64,000 bases of DNA from an uncultured Pseudomonadales bacterium (GTDB lineage Bacteria > Pseudomonadota > Gammaproteobacteria > Pseudomonadales > Pseudohongiellaceae): contig CALTDI010000019.1 in the NCBI GenBank assembly GCA_943842505.1, positions 17,574 through 81,573 on the forward strand, given 5' to 3'. The notes beneath the pieces are model-generated. The model searched no databases and was not told the origin of the DNA. It was given only the letters and a program-made list of their open reading frames with translations. Position numbers and translations under genes: made by a program. Shown here piece by piece: positions 1 to 8,345 of this stretch (its first letter is position 1; each line of letters starts with the position of its first letter).

Positions 1-161
1 ATAAGGTAGCCCGCGACGCCGCCTATAAGTACGCCGGATACAGTGGATACAAGCACGCTACCCATGATCGCGCCTAGCCCAAAGCCCAGGATCAATCCGC
101 TGCTGAGGCTGAGTGCATAGGTGCCTTGCATTGAGTTCTTCTTCGCTTTCTTCTTCGACAT
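1..161 (-). CDS. small glycine-rich membrane protein, partial
   Basis: The gene runs off the left edge, so only about 53 N-terminal residues are visible. It starts with a lysine-rich stretch (MSKKKAKKNS) and continues into a hydrophobic segment rich in small residues (LILGFGLGAIMGSVLV), then SGVLIGGVAGYL. The GxxxG-like spacing resembles a glycine-zipper membrane helix. I do not recognise the family. The start is the ATG at 159-161, with AGCTGACATG as local context. It lies 30 bp downstream of the cyclophilin gene on the same strand, so the two may be cotranscribed. Confidence 0.5.
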   Translation of the reverse strand, partial: MSKKKAKKNSMQGTYALSLSSGLILGFGLGAIMGSVLVSTVSGVLIGGVAGYL

Positions 162-191
162 GTCAGCTCCACAATAGCTGGGATTGTCTGC

Positions 192-1055
192 TTAGTTTGC
201 CTTACGCACGGAGTAAATCAAGGTGCTAAGGCTAGAGAATTGATCCGGATCAATTGCCGTACTGCCTATAGTATCCATCACCGACTGACCTTCGATGACT
301 TGTCCTATTACTGTGTATTTTCCCGTAAGTTGGGGGGCATCGGCAAGGCTGATAAAGAACTCGGGGCCATTGCTGTCGGGGCCCGAATTGGCGAGCGCTA
401 CCGTGCCTCTGCGTATGGCTCGGCTACGTAGTGATGAGTCATAGCGGTAGCCCTGACTCTCGTACACCGATTTCACCGTTAGATTGTGTAGCTCGCCCAG
501 TGTTTGATATTGCCTGGATAATGCCGTGGCAACGTCCGCGATATTCCTTCGGGAGTAGAGTGCTTCCAGGATTTCGGTATGAAAGTCTTGTTTTGACTCG
601 ATATTGAGTTCGTCGGCGAAACTGCCGTCGGGATTGATTGCCGGAATCTGATCCAGGCCCAGGGCATCTGCATTTATTTCATCTGGTAGAAGTTCTACCT
701 GCAGTCCTAGGGGATTCTTAGCCTGGCTGCCCGCCTGAATGACGAAGCCGGGCACGACGCGATGAAAGCGCATGCCGTTATAGTAGTAACGCGCCTGAAC
801 TGGCTGGCCTGTGTCCGGATTGGTAAAGTCTTTCTCGCCTTGTGCGAGGGCAATGAAATTTTGCACATTGTTAGGTGCTTCGTTAGGGAACAGTTCTAGA
901 TAAATCTCACCCCGAGAGGTGCTGATGAGCACCAGCGGGTTCTGTGGATCTTCCATGGCGAGTAACGCCGAAGAAGTATCGGCAAGGGCAGTGTTTAGCA
1001 AACCGAATAGCAGGGCGATTAGTGCAAGCAGGCTGTGTCTGTAGGGCTGATGCAT
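192..1055 (-). CDS. exported peptidyl-prolyl cis-trans isomerase, cyclophilin type, with a large insertion
   Basis: About 287 residues. The start chosen (ATG at 1053-1055) gives a signal peptide: MHQPYRHSLLALIALLFG, then a cleavage-like ALADTSS. An ATG further upstream would add 18 residues that do not look like an export signal and would overlap the neighbouring gene. The cyclophilin core is clear: TSRGEIYLELFPNEAPNNVQNF, MRFHRVVPGFVIQAGS, then ALANSGPDSNGPEFFISL and GQVIEGQSVMDTI. Between the two core halves lies an insertion of roughly 95 residues (NPLGLQVELLPDEINADALG and onward) that the other two cyclophilins in this window lack. The likely role is proline isomerisation in periplasmic or exported proteins. 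The insert has no function I can name. Confidence 0.85.
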   Translation of the reverse strand: MHQPYRHSLLALIALLFGLLNTALADTSSALLAMEDPQNPLVLISTSRGEIYLELFPNEAPNNVQNFIALAQGEKDFTNPDTGQPVQARYYYNGMRFHRVVPGFVIQAGSQAKNPLGLQVELLPDEINADALGLDQIPAINPDGSFADELNIESKQDFHTEILEALYSRRNIADVATALSRQYQTLGELHNLTVKSVYESQGYRYDSSLRSRAIRRGTVALANSGPDSNGPEFFISLADAPQLTGKYTVIGQVIEGQSVMDTIGSTAIDPDQFSSLSTLIYSVRKAN

Positions 1056-1063
1056 GAGTAGAA

Positions 1064-1324
1064 TTACTGTAACAAGTGATGATCGGCTGGAAGGTTTTTC
1101 GAGATCCAAATTGCCAGCTTGTGGCGCATATTCACTGCCTTCTCATCTTCCGTCGCCAGAGCCTGTATCACCCCATCCTTGACGAGTAATAGATAGATCG
1201 CACGCACTTTTATGTCGACGTGATCGGTACTTTCAAACTTTCCCGCGCCCCTAGCCTCGAAGTAGCGTGTGCCAACTCGAATAGCCTCTTTTAAAAGTTC
1301 GCCTTCGTTCTTAATTTTTTTCAT
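1064..1324 (-). CDS. DUF5062-like small conserved protein
   Basis: An 86-residue cytoplasmic protein starting MKKIKNEGELLKEAIRVGTR. It is followed by a segment with VDIKVRAIYLLLVKDGVIQ and a C-terminal MRHKLAIWISKNLPADHHLLQ. From memory this resembles the DUF5062 family of marine gammaproteobacteria, whose function is unknown. An in-frame start eight codons upstream exists, but the MKKIKNEG start fits the family better. It lies 8 bp upstream of the cyclophilin start, so translational coupling is possible. Confidence 0.65.
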   Translation of the reverse strand: MKKIKNEGELLKEAIRVGTRYFEARGAGKFESTDHVDIKVRAIYLLLVKDGVIQALATEDEKAVNMRHKLAIWISKNLPADHHLLQ

Positions 1325-1434
1325 GTTTGCCTGCGCTATTTGACGCAAAGATTGTAGGGTGAAAGCGACTCCTCATGCAATACAAGGTGCAGGGGCGTGC
1401 TTACAGTATCCGACGTTGCAGCAGTAACTTCCGC

Positions 1435-2013
1435 CTAACTGTCTTGGTAACGAGCAAGCTCTTGGGGGGTGTCTATATCTTGCAGCACGCCAGGGTCATC
1501 AATTGACAGTTCGCGAACAGCACTTTGATGCAGTGTGATGAGCTTTCGCCCCCCGGCATCTCCCTGAAGCTTCCCTAGCTCATCAAAATAGACGCTACCA
1601 AAGGCGACTGGGTTGCCTATTTTCGAGTCTAGCACCGGTATGACGATGCTGTCCTCTTCGATCTGCTCGGCTATCTGTCTATAGGTTGAAGCTTTGATGA
1701 AGGGCATGTCCCCGAGGCAGACTAGGCATGCTCGCCAATCACCTATGTGCTGTGCGGCGAAAGCGAGTGTCGCTCCCATGCCTTGCTCTGCATGTTCAAA
1801 GGCTAGAAATGAGGTCCCGGGCGCTAGGGGTAATAGCTGTGGAATCAGCTCCGGACGAGTGACAACTATGCGATGGGGAAAGACTTCAGCGATTCGCTCC
1901 AGGGTCTGTTGCACCACAGTATTCCCATTGTGCAATTGGGCGAGCAATTTGCTGTCGCCGAAGCGCTTGCTAAATCCTGCCGCCAAGACGATGGCGCCGA
2001 TAGGTTTTGTCAT
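1435..2013 (-). CDS. MobA-like nucleotidyltransferase (NTP-transferase family)
   Basis: 192 residues. The N-terminal signature IVLAAGFSKRFGDSKLLA is the GxxxR(F/M)G...K loop that binds the nucleotide triphosphate in MobA/MocA-like transferases. A LVCLGDMPFI metal-binding Asp motif follows at about 96-105, and IGNPVAFGSVYFDEL with GDAGGRKLI completes the fold. Family members transfer CMP or GMP to molybdopterin or act on other sugar or cofactor phosphates. Molybdenum-cofactor genes moaA and moaB occur 32 kb away, which is compatible with a MocA/MobA role, but the substrate cannot be read from the sequence. It overlaps nothing and lies in a run of minus-strand genes. Confidence 0.8.
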   Translation of the reverse strand: MTKPIGAIVLAAGFSKRFGDSKLLAQLHNGNTVVQQTLERIAEVFPHRIVVTRPELIPQLLPLAPGTSFLAFEHAEQGMGATLAFAAQHIGDWRACLVCLGDMPFIKASTYRQIAEQIEEDSIVIPVLDSKIGNPVAFGSVYFDELGKLQGDAGGRKLITLHQSAVRELSIDDPGVLQDIDTPQELARYQDS

Positions 2014-2055
2014 ATCGCGTCTGTCTGCATATCCGCCTGTGCTAGGACAGGAAGA

Positions 2056-2394
2056 TTAATGCAGAATCTTTGTGGACTTGCGGGTGGGTTCAATCTCTTG
2101 TTGAGATATCTCCACGACGAAACTCTCACGCTTTTTGTCATGAGATTGTTGGGCTGTTGCCGCATCTTTCTCTGTGGCAGGGGCGCCGGCGTTTGCTTGG
2201 TCTTCGGAGTCGGAGCGCGCGGCCGGCAGAGAGTCCGCTGCTTCTTGCGCCTCTAATTGAGCCTTTATCTGATCGCTCAGATGACGGCGCAGTCTATTGA
2301 CCACGCTAGTCATCACTTCGATGGTCTGACTCAACTGATCCAGGGTGACGAGTGTGCGCTCTGGATCGTCGTCAGCGTACTTCTTATCCTTCAT
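2056..2394 (-). CDS. hypothetical protein, 112 aa
   Basis: Not recognised. The N-terminal half (TLDQLSQTIEVMTSVVNRLRRHL, then SDQIKAQLEAQEAA) is predicted helical and has heptad-like spacing that suggests a short coiled coil. The C-terminal half is low-complexity and charged. No membrane segment or catalytic motif is seen. It lies between the MobA-like gene and nrdB on the same strand. A long opposite-strand reading frame over the same DNA looks like a shadow. Confidence 0.55.
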   Translation of the reverse strand: MKDKKYADDDPERTLVTLDQLSQTIEVMTSVVNRLRRHLSDQIKAQLEAQEAADSLPAARSDSEDQANAGAPATEKDAATAQQSHDKKRESFVVEISQQEIEPTRKSTKILH

Positions 2395-2460
2395 TCATGT
2401 GCTCCAGTTGGCGCCAAGCTCTTCGAGCTGACACTTAACCCTCAACCTTGATGCGAGAGT

Positions 2461-3744
2461 TTAATCCCAAGTTAGGGCGCCGCCCGTTTGATACTCGATA
2501 ACTCGCGTTTCAAAGAAATTTTTCTCCTTACGCAGGTCCATAATTTCAGACATCCAAGGGAATGGGTTCTGAACACCTTCGAATTGCTCTGGCAAACCGA
2601 TTTGGATAAGCCTTCGATTCGCTATGAATTGTAGATACTCCTCCATCATAGCTGCGTTCATACCGAGCACGCCGCGCGGCATAGTATCTCTAGCGTATTC
2701 GATCTCCAGGTGCGTGGCTTGAAGAATCATCTGAGTAGCTTTTTCTTTCATCTCGTCGGTCCACAGATTCGGATTTTCCAACTTGATCTGGTTGATCATG
2801 TCGATACCGAAATTCAAATGCATGGATTCGTCGCGAAGAATATATTGAAACTGTTCAGAGGTGCCGGTCATCTTATTGCGTCTACCCATGGATAAGATTT
2901 GGGTGAAGCCACAGTAGAAAAATATTCCCTCTAGACAGCAGTAAAACGCGATCAAGTTCATAAGCAGTGCTTGATCGTTTTCAGTTGTACCGGTGTTAAA
3001 TTTGGGGTCACTCAATTCCTGTGTGTACTTAAGTCCCCAGGAAGCCTTCTTAGCGACAGAAGGTACTTCGTGATACATATTGAAAATTTCGCCCTCATCC
3101 ATGGAGAGTGACTCGATACAATACTGATAGGCGTGAGTATGAATCGCTTCCTCGAATGCCTGGCGCAAGATGTATTGTCGACACTCAGGATTAGTAATCA
3201 ATCGATAAACAGCCAAGACAAGATTGTTAGCAACAAGTGAGTCTGCAGTAGAGAAGAAACCGAGGTTCCGTTTGACGATAAGTCGCTCGTCATCGGTTAA
3301 GCCATTAGGATCTTTCCACAGGCCGATGTCTGCCGTCATATTAACCTCTTGCGGCATCCAGTGGTTGGCACAGCCATCCAGATATTTCTGCCAGGCCCAG
3401 TCATACTTGAAGGGAACTAACTGGTTTAAGTCGGCGCGACAATTAATCATACGCTTATCGTCAACAGCTACTCGATTGGCAGAACCTTCTAGTTCTTCGA
3501 GTCCGGCATCGACATCTAGCTCTTCCAGACCTTCGATAGCCTGCTGCAAAATGTCAGAATTTTGCTTTTCTTCCGAGACTTCTAGATTTGATTTAAAGTT
3601 AGCGACTTGCTCGCGTGCGCTAGCGACAGGAGCGGGCGGCTCAACAACGGCAGCAACCGCTTCAGTAGTGGCAGGCTCTTGGGTGGTGGCTTTAACTAAT
3701 GGTAAAGCCCCATCTTCCTGCTCGAATTCATCCCATGACAGCAT
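2461..3744 (-). CDS. nrdB: ribonucleoside-diphosphate reductase class Ia, beta subunit
   Basis: 427 residues. This subunit carries the di-iron/tyrosyl radical cofactor that initiates reduction of ribonucleotides to deoxyribonucleotides with NrdA. The ferritin-like core is visible with iron-ligand helices ([29 protein letters not shown]). The C-terminal tail ends [19 protein letters not shown], which in this family docks into NrdA. An acidic, alanine-rich N-terminal extension of about 90 residues precedes the core; a similar extension is present in Pseudomonas NrdB. nrdB lies 139 bp downstream of nrdA on the same strand and is probably cotranscribed, with a hairpin in the gap. Confidence 0.95.
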   Translation of the reverse strand: MLSWDEFEQEDGALPLVKATTQEPATTEAVAAVVEPPAPVASAREQVANFKSNLEVSEEKQNSDILQQAIEGLEELDVDAGLEELEGSANRVAVDDKRMINCRADLNQLVPFKYDWAWQKYLDGCANHWMPQEVNMTADIGLWKDPNGLTDDERLIVKRNLGFFSTADSLVANNLVLAVYRLITNPECRQYILRQAFEEAIHTHAYQYCIESLSMDEGEIFNMYHEVPSVAKKASWGLKYTQELSDPKFNTGTTENDQALLMNLIAFYCCLEGIFFYCGFTQILSMGRRNKMTGTSEQFQYILRDESMHLNFGIDMINQIKLENPNLWTDEMKEKATQMILQATHLEIEYARDTMPRGVLGMNAAMMEEYLQFIANRRLIQIGLPEQFEGVQNPFPWMSEIMDLRKEKNFFETRVIEYQTGGALTWD

Positions 3745-3838
3745 AGTTATTCCTCAATCTCGTTTCTTGCTTAATCTATTTGTACTGGTTGTTCGTTCTA
3801 TTCATTTGTAGCAGCGAGTCCGCCGCTGCAGTGTCTGG

Positions 3839-3873
3839 CATAGGTCGGTACCCGAATAGCGGTTCGACCTATG
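3839..3873 (-). promoter_or_regulatory. inverted repeat in the nrdA-nrdB gap
   Basis: Perfect 9-bp arms, CATAGGTCG and CGACCTATG, separated by 17 bases, starting 11 bp after the nrdA stop. There is no T-run, so it is not a standard terminator. A role in RNA processing or in setting the NrdA:NrdB ratio is only inferred. Confidence 0.5.
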
Positions 3874-3883
3874 CGTGCAAGTA

Positions 3884-6292
3884 TTACTGGCAGGCTTCGC
3901 AATCTGGATCATCCAGAGAACAAGCCTGTGGTACTGGCGCTGCTTCGCCGCTAGACACCTTGTTAAGACTATTGTCGGACACTGTAGACTTCTCAGTAGT
4001 TGTCGCTGCAAGAGCGCGCAAATAATAAGTAGTCTTCAAGCCTCTGAGCCAAGCCATACGGTAAGTGACATCTAGTTTCTTGCCGCTAGCACCAGCTACA
4101 TACAGGTTGAGTGACTGAGCCTGATCTATCCATTTCTGGCGTCGGCTTGCTGCATCAACCAGCCAGCGGGGTTCAACCTCGAAAGCGGTGGCGTAGATGT
4201 GCTTGATTTCATCAGGAACTCTGTCGATCTTCTGTACACTGCCTTCATAATATTTAAGATCGTTTACCATCACGCTGTCCCAAAGTTTTGCTTTCTTCAG
4301 GTCACGTACGAGGAATGGGTTCACTACGGTAAATTCGCCAGACAGATTCGACTTAACATATAAGTTTTGATAGGTCGGCTCGATGGACTGGGATACGCCG
4401 CTGATGTTTGCGATCGTGGCCGTAGGTGCGATCGCTAGAACGTTCGAGTTACGCATGCCGGTCTGTTGGATACGTGCTCTGAGGCTTTCCCAGTCGAGAC
4501 GCTGATCCATATTCACTTCTAGATATTCTGCGCCACGTTCTTCTTGTAGAAGCTTTAGGGAATCGATAGGGAATTTGCCCTGATCCCAAAGTGAGCCCTC
4601 ATAAGATTCGTAACGGCCTCGTTCTTCGGCAAGATCGCTAGACGCCTGGATGGCATGGTAGCTGATCATTTCCATGGATATGTCAGCGAACTCCACTGCC
4701 TGCTCTGAAGAGTAAGGAATGCGCTGCATATAAAGAGCATCCTGAAAACCCATGATGCCCATACCGATTGGTCTATGCTTAAGGTTCGAATTCTTCGCCT
4801 GAGGTACGGAGTAGTAGTTGATGTCGATTACATTATCGAGCATTCGAACCGCTGTCTTAATAGTAGACTTTAATTTCTCTTGATTCAGGCCTGACTCGGT
4901 GACGTGGTTTAGCATATTCACGGAGCCCAGGTTGCAGACAGCAATCTCGTCTTTGTTTGTGTTCAGAGTGATCTCTGTGCACAGGTTCGAAGAGTGGATT
5001 GCACCTATGTGCTGCTGCGGTGAGCGCACATTACAAGTGTCTTTAAACGTAATCCAGGGATGTCCGGTTTCGAACAGCATGGAAATCATCTTGCGCCATA
5101 GATCGCTTGCTTTGATAGTCTTATAGACCTCTATCTCGCCGGCCATCGCCTTACGCTCATATTCCTCGTAAGCAGCTTCGAAAGCTCTGCCACTCAGGTC
5201 ATGTAACTCGGGCACGTTGTTAGGAGAGAATAGCGTCCAATCCTGATCGTTGAACACACGCTTCATGAATAGGTCGGGAATCCAGTTGGCTGTGTTCATA
5301 TCGTGCGCTCGGCGTCTTTCGTCGCCGGTGTTCTTGCGCAGTTCCAGGAATTCCTCGATGTCCAGGTGCCAGGTCTCTAAATAGGCACACACGGCCCCCT
5401 TGCGCTTGCCGCCTTGATTCACGGCTACAGCGGTGTCGTTGACTACCTTAAGAAAGGGGACGATTCCTTGCGACTTGCCATTGGTGCCCTTGATGTGAGC
5501 GCCTAGCGCACGTACCGGAGTCCAGTCGTTGCCCAGTCCGCCAGCCCATTTGGAAAGCATGGCGTTATCTCTGATAGCCGAGTAAATACCGTGTAAATCA
5601 TCTGGTACCGTAGTCAGAAAGCAAGACGACAACTGCGGGCGTAGTGTGCCTGAGTTAAATAGCTGTGGCGTCGAAACCATATAATCGAAGCTAGAGAGCA
5701 GATTATAGAATTCTATTGCGCGCTCTTCACGGTTCTCTTCGTTGCTGGCGAGACCCATTGCTACACGCATAAAGAACACCTGAGGTAGTTCGAAGCGTAC
5801 GCCATTGCTGTGAATGAAGTAGCGGTCGTAGAGTGTCTGCAGGCCAAGATAGGTGAACTGTTGATCACGATCTGCCTGAAGGGCTTCACCAAGAATGCCC
5901 AAGTCGTATTCCAGCAGATGAGGTGAGATCAGGCCGAGTTCGACGCCTTTCTCTATATAGGGCTTAAGTGTTGCCGCATAGCGATAGTGCATCTCTGACT
6001 GAGTCGCGGCTTCTGCTATGCCTAGAAAGCCAAGCGCCTCTGCACGGATGGTGTCCATAAGCAGTCTGGCGGTGACATAAGAATAATTTGGATCTTTCTC
6101 TACCATGGTGCGAGCGGTCATCACCAAGGAAGTGCGCACATCTGCCATTTTCACACCGGGGTATAGATTCTTTAGCGTCTCTTGGTAGATGTCGTCAGCG
6201 GAAACGTCTTCCAGGCCTTCGCAGGCTTCCCTGATGACTACCTGCAGGCGTTCTGTGTCGAGGGGGCCTTGTTCGCCATTATCCAGAATCAC
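3884..6292 (-). CDS. nrdA: ribonucleoside-diphosphate reductase class Ia, alpha subunit, catalytic part (separated from its ATP-cone by a frame break)
   Basis: 802 residues, starting at a GTG that overlaps the upstream reading frame by 4 bp (ATGTGA). It contains the RNR catalytic barrel: TPQLFNSGTLRPQLSSCFL with the first active-site Cys, NLCTEITLNTNKDEIAVCNL with the radical-site and second Cys region, APTATIANISGVSQSIEPTY, and a C-terminal CSLDDPDCEACQ tail with the redox-active cysteine pair. In homologues this part is continuous with the ATP-cone encoded just upstream. The codons before the GTG in this frame still read as family-like sequence (..SNAINVILDNG). This points to one missing A in the AAAA run at 6314-6317, which would rejoin the two frames as ..EEQKARSNAINV.. 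. The gene is expected to be essential, so an assembly error is the first explanation. Confidence 0.92.
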   Translation of the reverse strand: MILDNGEQGPLDTERLQVVIREACEGLEDVSADDIYQETLKNLYPGVKMADVRTSLVMTARTMVEKDPNYSYVTARLLMDTIRAEALGFLGIAEAATQSEMHYRYAATLKPYIEKGVELGLISPHLLEYDLGILGEALQADRDQQFTYLGLQTLYDRYFIHSNGVRFELPQVFFMRVAMGLASNEENREERAIEFYNLLSSFDYMVSTPQLFNSGTLRPQLSSCFLTTVPDDLHGIYSAIRDNAMLSKWAGGLGNDWTPVRALGAHIKGTNGKSQGIVPFLKVVNDTAVAVNQGGKRKGAVCAYLETWHLDIEEFLELRKNTGDERRRAHDMNTANWIPDLFMKRVFNDQDWTLFSPNNVPELHDLSGRAFEAAYEEYERKAMAGEIEVYKTIKASDLWRKMISMLFETGHPWITFKDTCNVRSPQQHIGAIHSSNLCTEITLNTNKDEIAVCNLGSVNMLNHVTESGLNQEKLKSTIKTAVRMLDNVIDINYYSVPQAKNSNLKHRPIGMGIMGFQDALYMQRIPYSSEQAVEFADISMEMISYHAIQASSDLAEERGRYESYEGSLWDQGKFPIDSLKLLQEERGAEYLEVNMDQRLDWESLRARIQQTGMRNSNVLAIAPTATIANISGVSQSIEPTYQNLYVKSNLSGEFTVVNPFLVRDLKKAKLWDSVMVNDLKYYEGSVQKIDRVPDEIKHIYATAFEVEPRWLVDAASRRQKWIDQAQSLNLYVAGASGKKLDVTYRMAWLRGLKTTYYLRALAATTTEKSTVSDNSLNKVSSGEAAPVPQACSLDDPDCEACQ

Positions 6293-6735
6293 ATTGATAG
6301 CGTTCGATCGGGCTTTTGCTCTTCGATCTGCTGCTCTCGGATTCGCGCATGATCTGCACGGTAAATAACATAGCTTCTTGCGATCTTGTGTTCGCCGGTA
6401 CGCATCAACGCCAGTTCTACTTGATCTTGAATGTCTTCTATATGAATCGTGCCGCCAGAGGGCATGCGACGGCGAAAGATATCGGTAATTTGGCGCCCTA
6501 GCTGCTGTACTGATTCATGGATGCGCGACGATGCAGCTGCATTTCCACCTTCAACCGCCAAGTAAGCCTTGGTGATGGCGACGGCAATCTTGGATTCGTC
6601 ATAGCTCACTACGGCGCCGTTACGTTTGATTACACGCAATTGGCCGGGCGCAGTTGCTGAAAGAGTTGCTGATTCGTTGCTAGTGGGAGTGGCGGGGGAG
6701 GCAGGGTCTACTGCTGTCTGTACATCTGTCTGCAT
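6289..6735 (-). CDS. nrdA: N-terminal ATP-cone region of ribonucleotide reductase alpha subunit (same gene as the downstream catalytic part)
   Basis: 148 residues. After a low-complexity leader comes the ATP-cone fold: GQLRVIKRNGAVVSYDESKI, AITKAYLAVEGG, RRRMPSGGTIHIEDIQDQVE and LMRTGEHKIARSYVIYRADH. This domain binds ATP or dATP and sets overall enzyme activity. The frame ends at TGA 6289-6291, only a few codons past where homologues continue into the catalytic domain. The start ATG is preceded by CGGAGCACATA, a good ribosome-binding context. If the split were real, the cone would be a separate polypeptide translationally coupled through the GTGA overlap. See the findings for the competing explanation. 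Confidence 0.88.
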   Translation of the reverse strand: MQTDVQTAVDPASPATPTSNESATLSATAPGQLRVIKRNGAVVSYDESKIAVAITKAYLAVEGGNAAASSRIHESVQQLGRQITDIFRRRMPSGGTIHIEDIQDQVELALMRTGEHKIARSYVIYRADHARIREQQIEEQKPDRTLSM

Positions 6736-6959
6736 TATGTGCTCCGAATTTGTGGCTACTGCTTAGTATTCTTAATGGACTGTCTTGTTATTAGTGGCTC
6801 GAACTAGCTTAGTGCTATGGGCAACTACTCGCTAAAGGCAACTATCCGTCGGTCTGAGTCTCGCCACTGCAATTTTTACAGCGAATGAGTTCCCGTCTGG
6901 CCAGATTTGGCAGCGAAATCGATACAAACTGATCTCGTGGCCGAAAATCGGTAAGCCAT

Positions 6960-6975
6960 ATACTATATATTGTGT
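6960..6975. promoter_or_regulatory. NrdR box-like operator
   Basis: ATACTATATATTGTGT matches the NrdR consensus ACACWATATATWGTGT closely, with one clear mismatch. It lies about 225 bp upstream of the nrdA start. NrdR is the ATP-cone repressor of ribonucleotide reductase genes, so this placement makes sense. Confidence 0.7.
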
Positions 6976-7172
6976 TTTTGCCGCAAGACTTTAACTGTTT
7001 TTTTGGATTTTATTGGGAACCCAGAAAACAAGTCCAAAATAAGGGCCAAAATGTCCTTATTGATCAAGCGCTTTCTTATTATTGGACGGTGTGGCATTCG
7101 TAACCACCCGGCTTTGCAATAATTTTTATTAGTATCTCTGAGAGATGCAAGCCCTTGATTTACGCTTAACTA

Positions 7173-7188
7173 ATACAATATATAGACA
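7173..7188. promoter_or_regulatory. second NrdR box-like operator
   Basis: ATACAATATATAGACA keeps the central CAATATATAG of the NrdR consensus but has weaker flanks. It is 213 bp from the first box, farther than the roughly 30 bp usual for paired boxes, so it may work through looping or may be a chance A/T match. Confidence 0.45.
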
Positions 7189-7247
7189 AGCTATAAATCG
7201 AAGACACAAGATAATGCGCTTGGCGTGGGAATGCAAGGGATTTCTCT

Positions 7248-7280
7248 GTGAGTAATATGTGGGTAAATTGTGAGTAGGCT
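7248..7280. repeat. three tandem 11-bp-period repeats, TGTGRGTAA type
   Basis: TGTGAGTAA at 7248, TGTGGGTAA at 7259 and TGTGAGTAG at 7270 are spaced exactly 11 bp apart, about one helical turn each. The first two differ at one position from the reverse complement of the DnaA box (TGTGNATAA); the third differs at two. Even direct spacing also fits OmpR/PhoB-type response regulators. No other copy of this array was noticed in the window. Confidence 0.5.
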
Positions 7281-7403
7281 GTTGTTGTAACTGGAAAAAC
7301 CCAGAGTTGAGCCAGAGTGGCTCACGGCTTTTTAGAGCGCCGCAAAAGAGTGCAGAAGATGCCTCAAAAGGCGTGCAAAATCAGGTGATTGTCGCAATAT
7401 GAT

Positions 7404-7425
7404 GCACCACTACATATAGTGGTGC
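7404..7425. other. perfect 9-bp hairpin downstream of argF
   Basis: GCACCACTA and TAGTGGTGC pair perfectly around a CATA loop, 25 bp past the argF stop. No U-run follows on the argF strand, so it may be a 3' stabiliser or a dyad binding site rather than an intrinsic terminator. Confidence 0.5.
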
Positions 7426-7449
7426 GTGAATTTCCCTAAAAACGCCAGA

Positions 7450-8345
7450 TTAGGGGGTAAGCAGGAACTCGATTAGCGCTTTTTGCGAATGCATGCGGTT
7501 CTCGGCCTCATCCCACACTACACTATCGGCGGCATCCAGAATCGATGCGCTTACTTCTTCGCCCCTGTGTGCGGGCAGGCAGTGCATAAATAGGGCATCT
7601 GATTGTGCCAAGGCCATCAGCTCCTCATCTACCCGATAGCCCGCGAAGCTGGCAATACGCTGATTCTGTTCCTCTTCTTGGCCCATGGATGCCCACACGT
7701 CGGTCACCACTAGGTCGGCACCTTGTACAGCTGTCTTGGGGTCTCGGCTGAGTTGGACGCGGCTTTTGTGCGTGTTGAGCAGATCGGCGTTAGGCTCGAA
7801 TCCTTCTGGAGCGGCAATCTTTAGCTGGAAATCGAATTTGTCCGCCGCATTGATGTAGGAGTGGCACATATTGTTGCCATCGCCAATCCAGGCTACGGTC
7901 TTGCCACTGATGCTCCCGCGGTGCTCGACGAAGGTCTGCACATCGGCGAGCAACTGGCAGGGGTGAAAGTCATCGGTAAGCGCATTGATGACGGGCACTG
8001 ACGAATAGTCGGCAAATCGCATGCAGCTTCTCATGCTCAAAAGTCCGTATTGCCACGCAATCAACCATGCCGGCAAAACACGGGCGCTATCCTCGATAGG
8101 CTCCCCTCTGCCTAGCTGAGAGTCGGCATTCGCCAGGAACACGGCGGAACCGTCTAGTTGGTTCATCGCGACCTCGAAGGCGAGTCTGGTCCGGGTAGAG
8201 GATTTCTCAAAAATCAGTCCCAGAGTCTTACGCGGCTTGGGCACGCCAGCTCCGGATTCTTCTTCAGTTCGCCAGCACGTTGAATAATATGATTCAATTC
8301 GTCGCTGCTGAGGTCCTGCAGGGTAAGAAAATGTTTTACACTCAT
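7450..8345 (-). pseudogene. argF: ornithine carbamoyltransferase, reading frame broken three times
   Basis: Joins carbamoyl phosphate to ornithine to give citrulline, the step before argG. The natural start is ATG 8343-8345 ([20 protein letters not shown]..), but this frame breaks near 8246. The conserved frame resumes at [20 protein letters not shown], the carbamoyl-phosphate loop. A second break near 8073 and a third near 8017 compensate each other; between them the conserved [18 protein letters not shown] is readable only in another frame. After that come [21 protein letters not shown] and the ornithine-binding [13 protein letters not shown]. Adding one base, adding one and removing one restores about 298 codons, the usual family length. 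From 8244 downstream the frame stays open (264 codons), so a shortened product with a scrambled stretch is possible. Probably assembly error or very recent damage. Confidence 0.85.

Larger units (their letters stand above)
6736..7449. other. 714-bp intergenic control region upstream of nrdA
   Basis: No convincing gene on either strand; the longest start-to-stop stretches are under 20 codons. It holds two NrdR-box-like sites, a three-copy 11-bp-period repeat, a perfect hairpin next to argF, and a tight plus-strand hairpin at 7309-7323 (GAGCCA-GAG-TGGCTC) before a short T-run. It separates nrdA from argF, and both read leftward, so most of it is probably the nrdA promoter region. Confidence 0.6.

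Noticed and set aside
2070..2451. Plus-strand reading frames opposite the 112-aa protein and nrdB start
   Set aside because: Composition and lack of a ribosome-binding site mark them as antisense shadows.
6305..6325. Programmed -1 frameshift in nrdA
   Set aside because: The heptamer context is not of the X-XXY-YYZ type and no downstream stimulatory structure was evident; a missing base is simpler.
7309..7323. GAGCCA-GAG-TGGCTC hairpin with short T-run as a terminator
   Set aside because: No plus-strand gene exists upstream of it, and the loop is only three bases.
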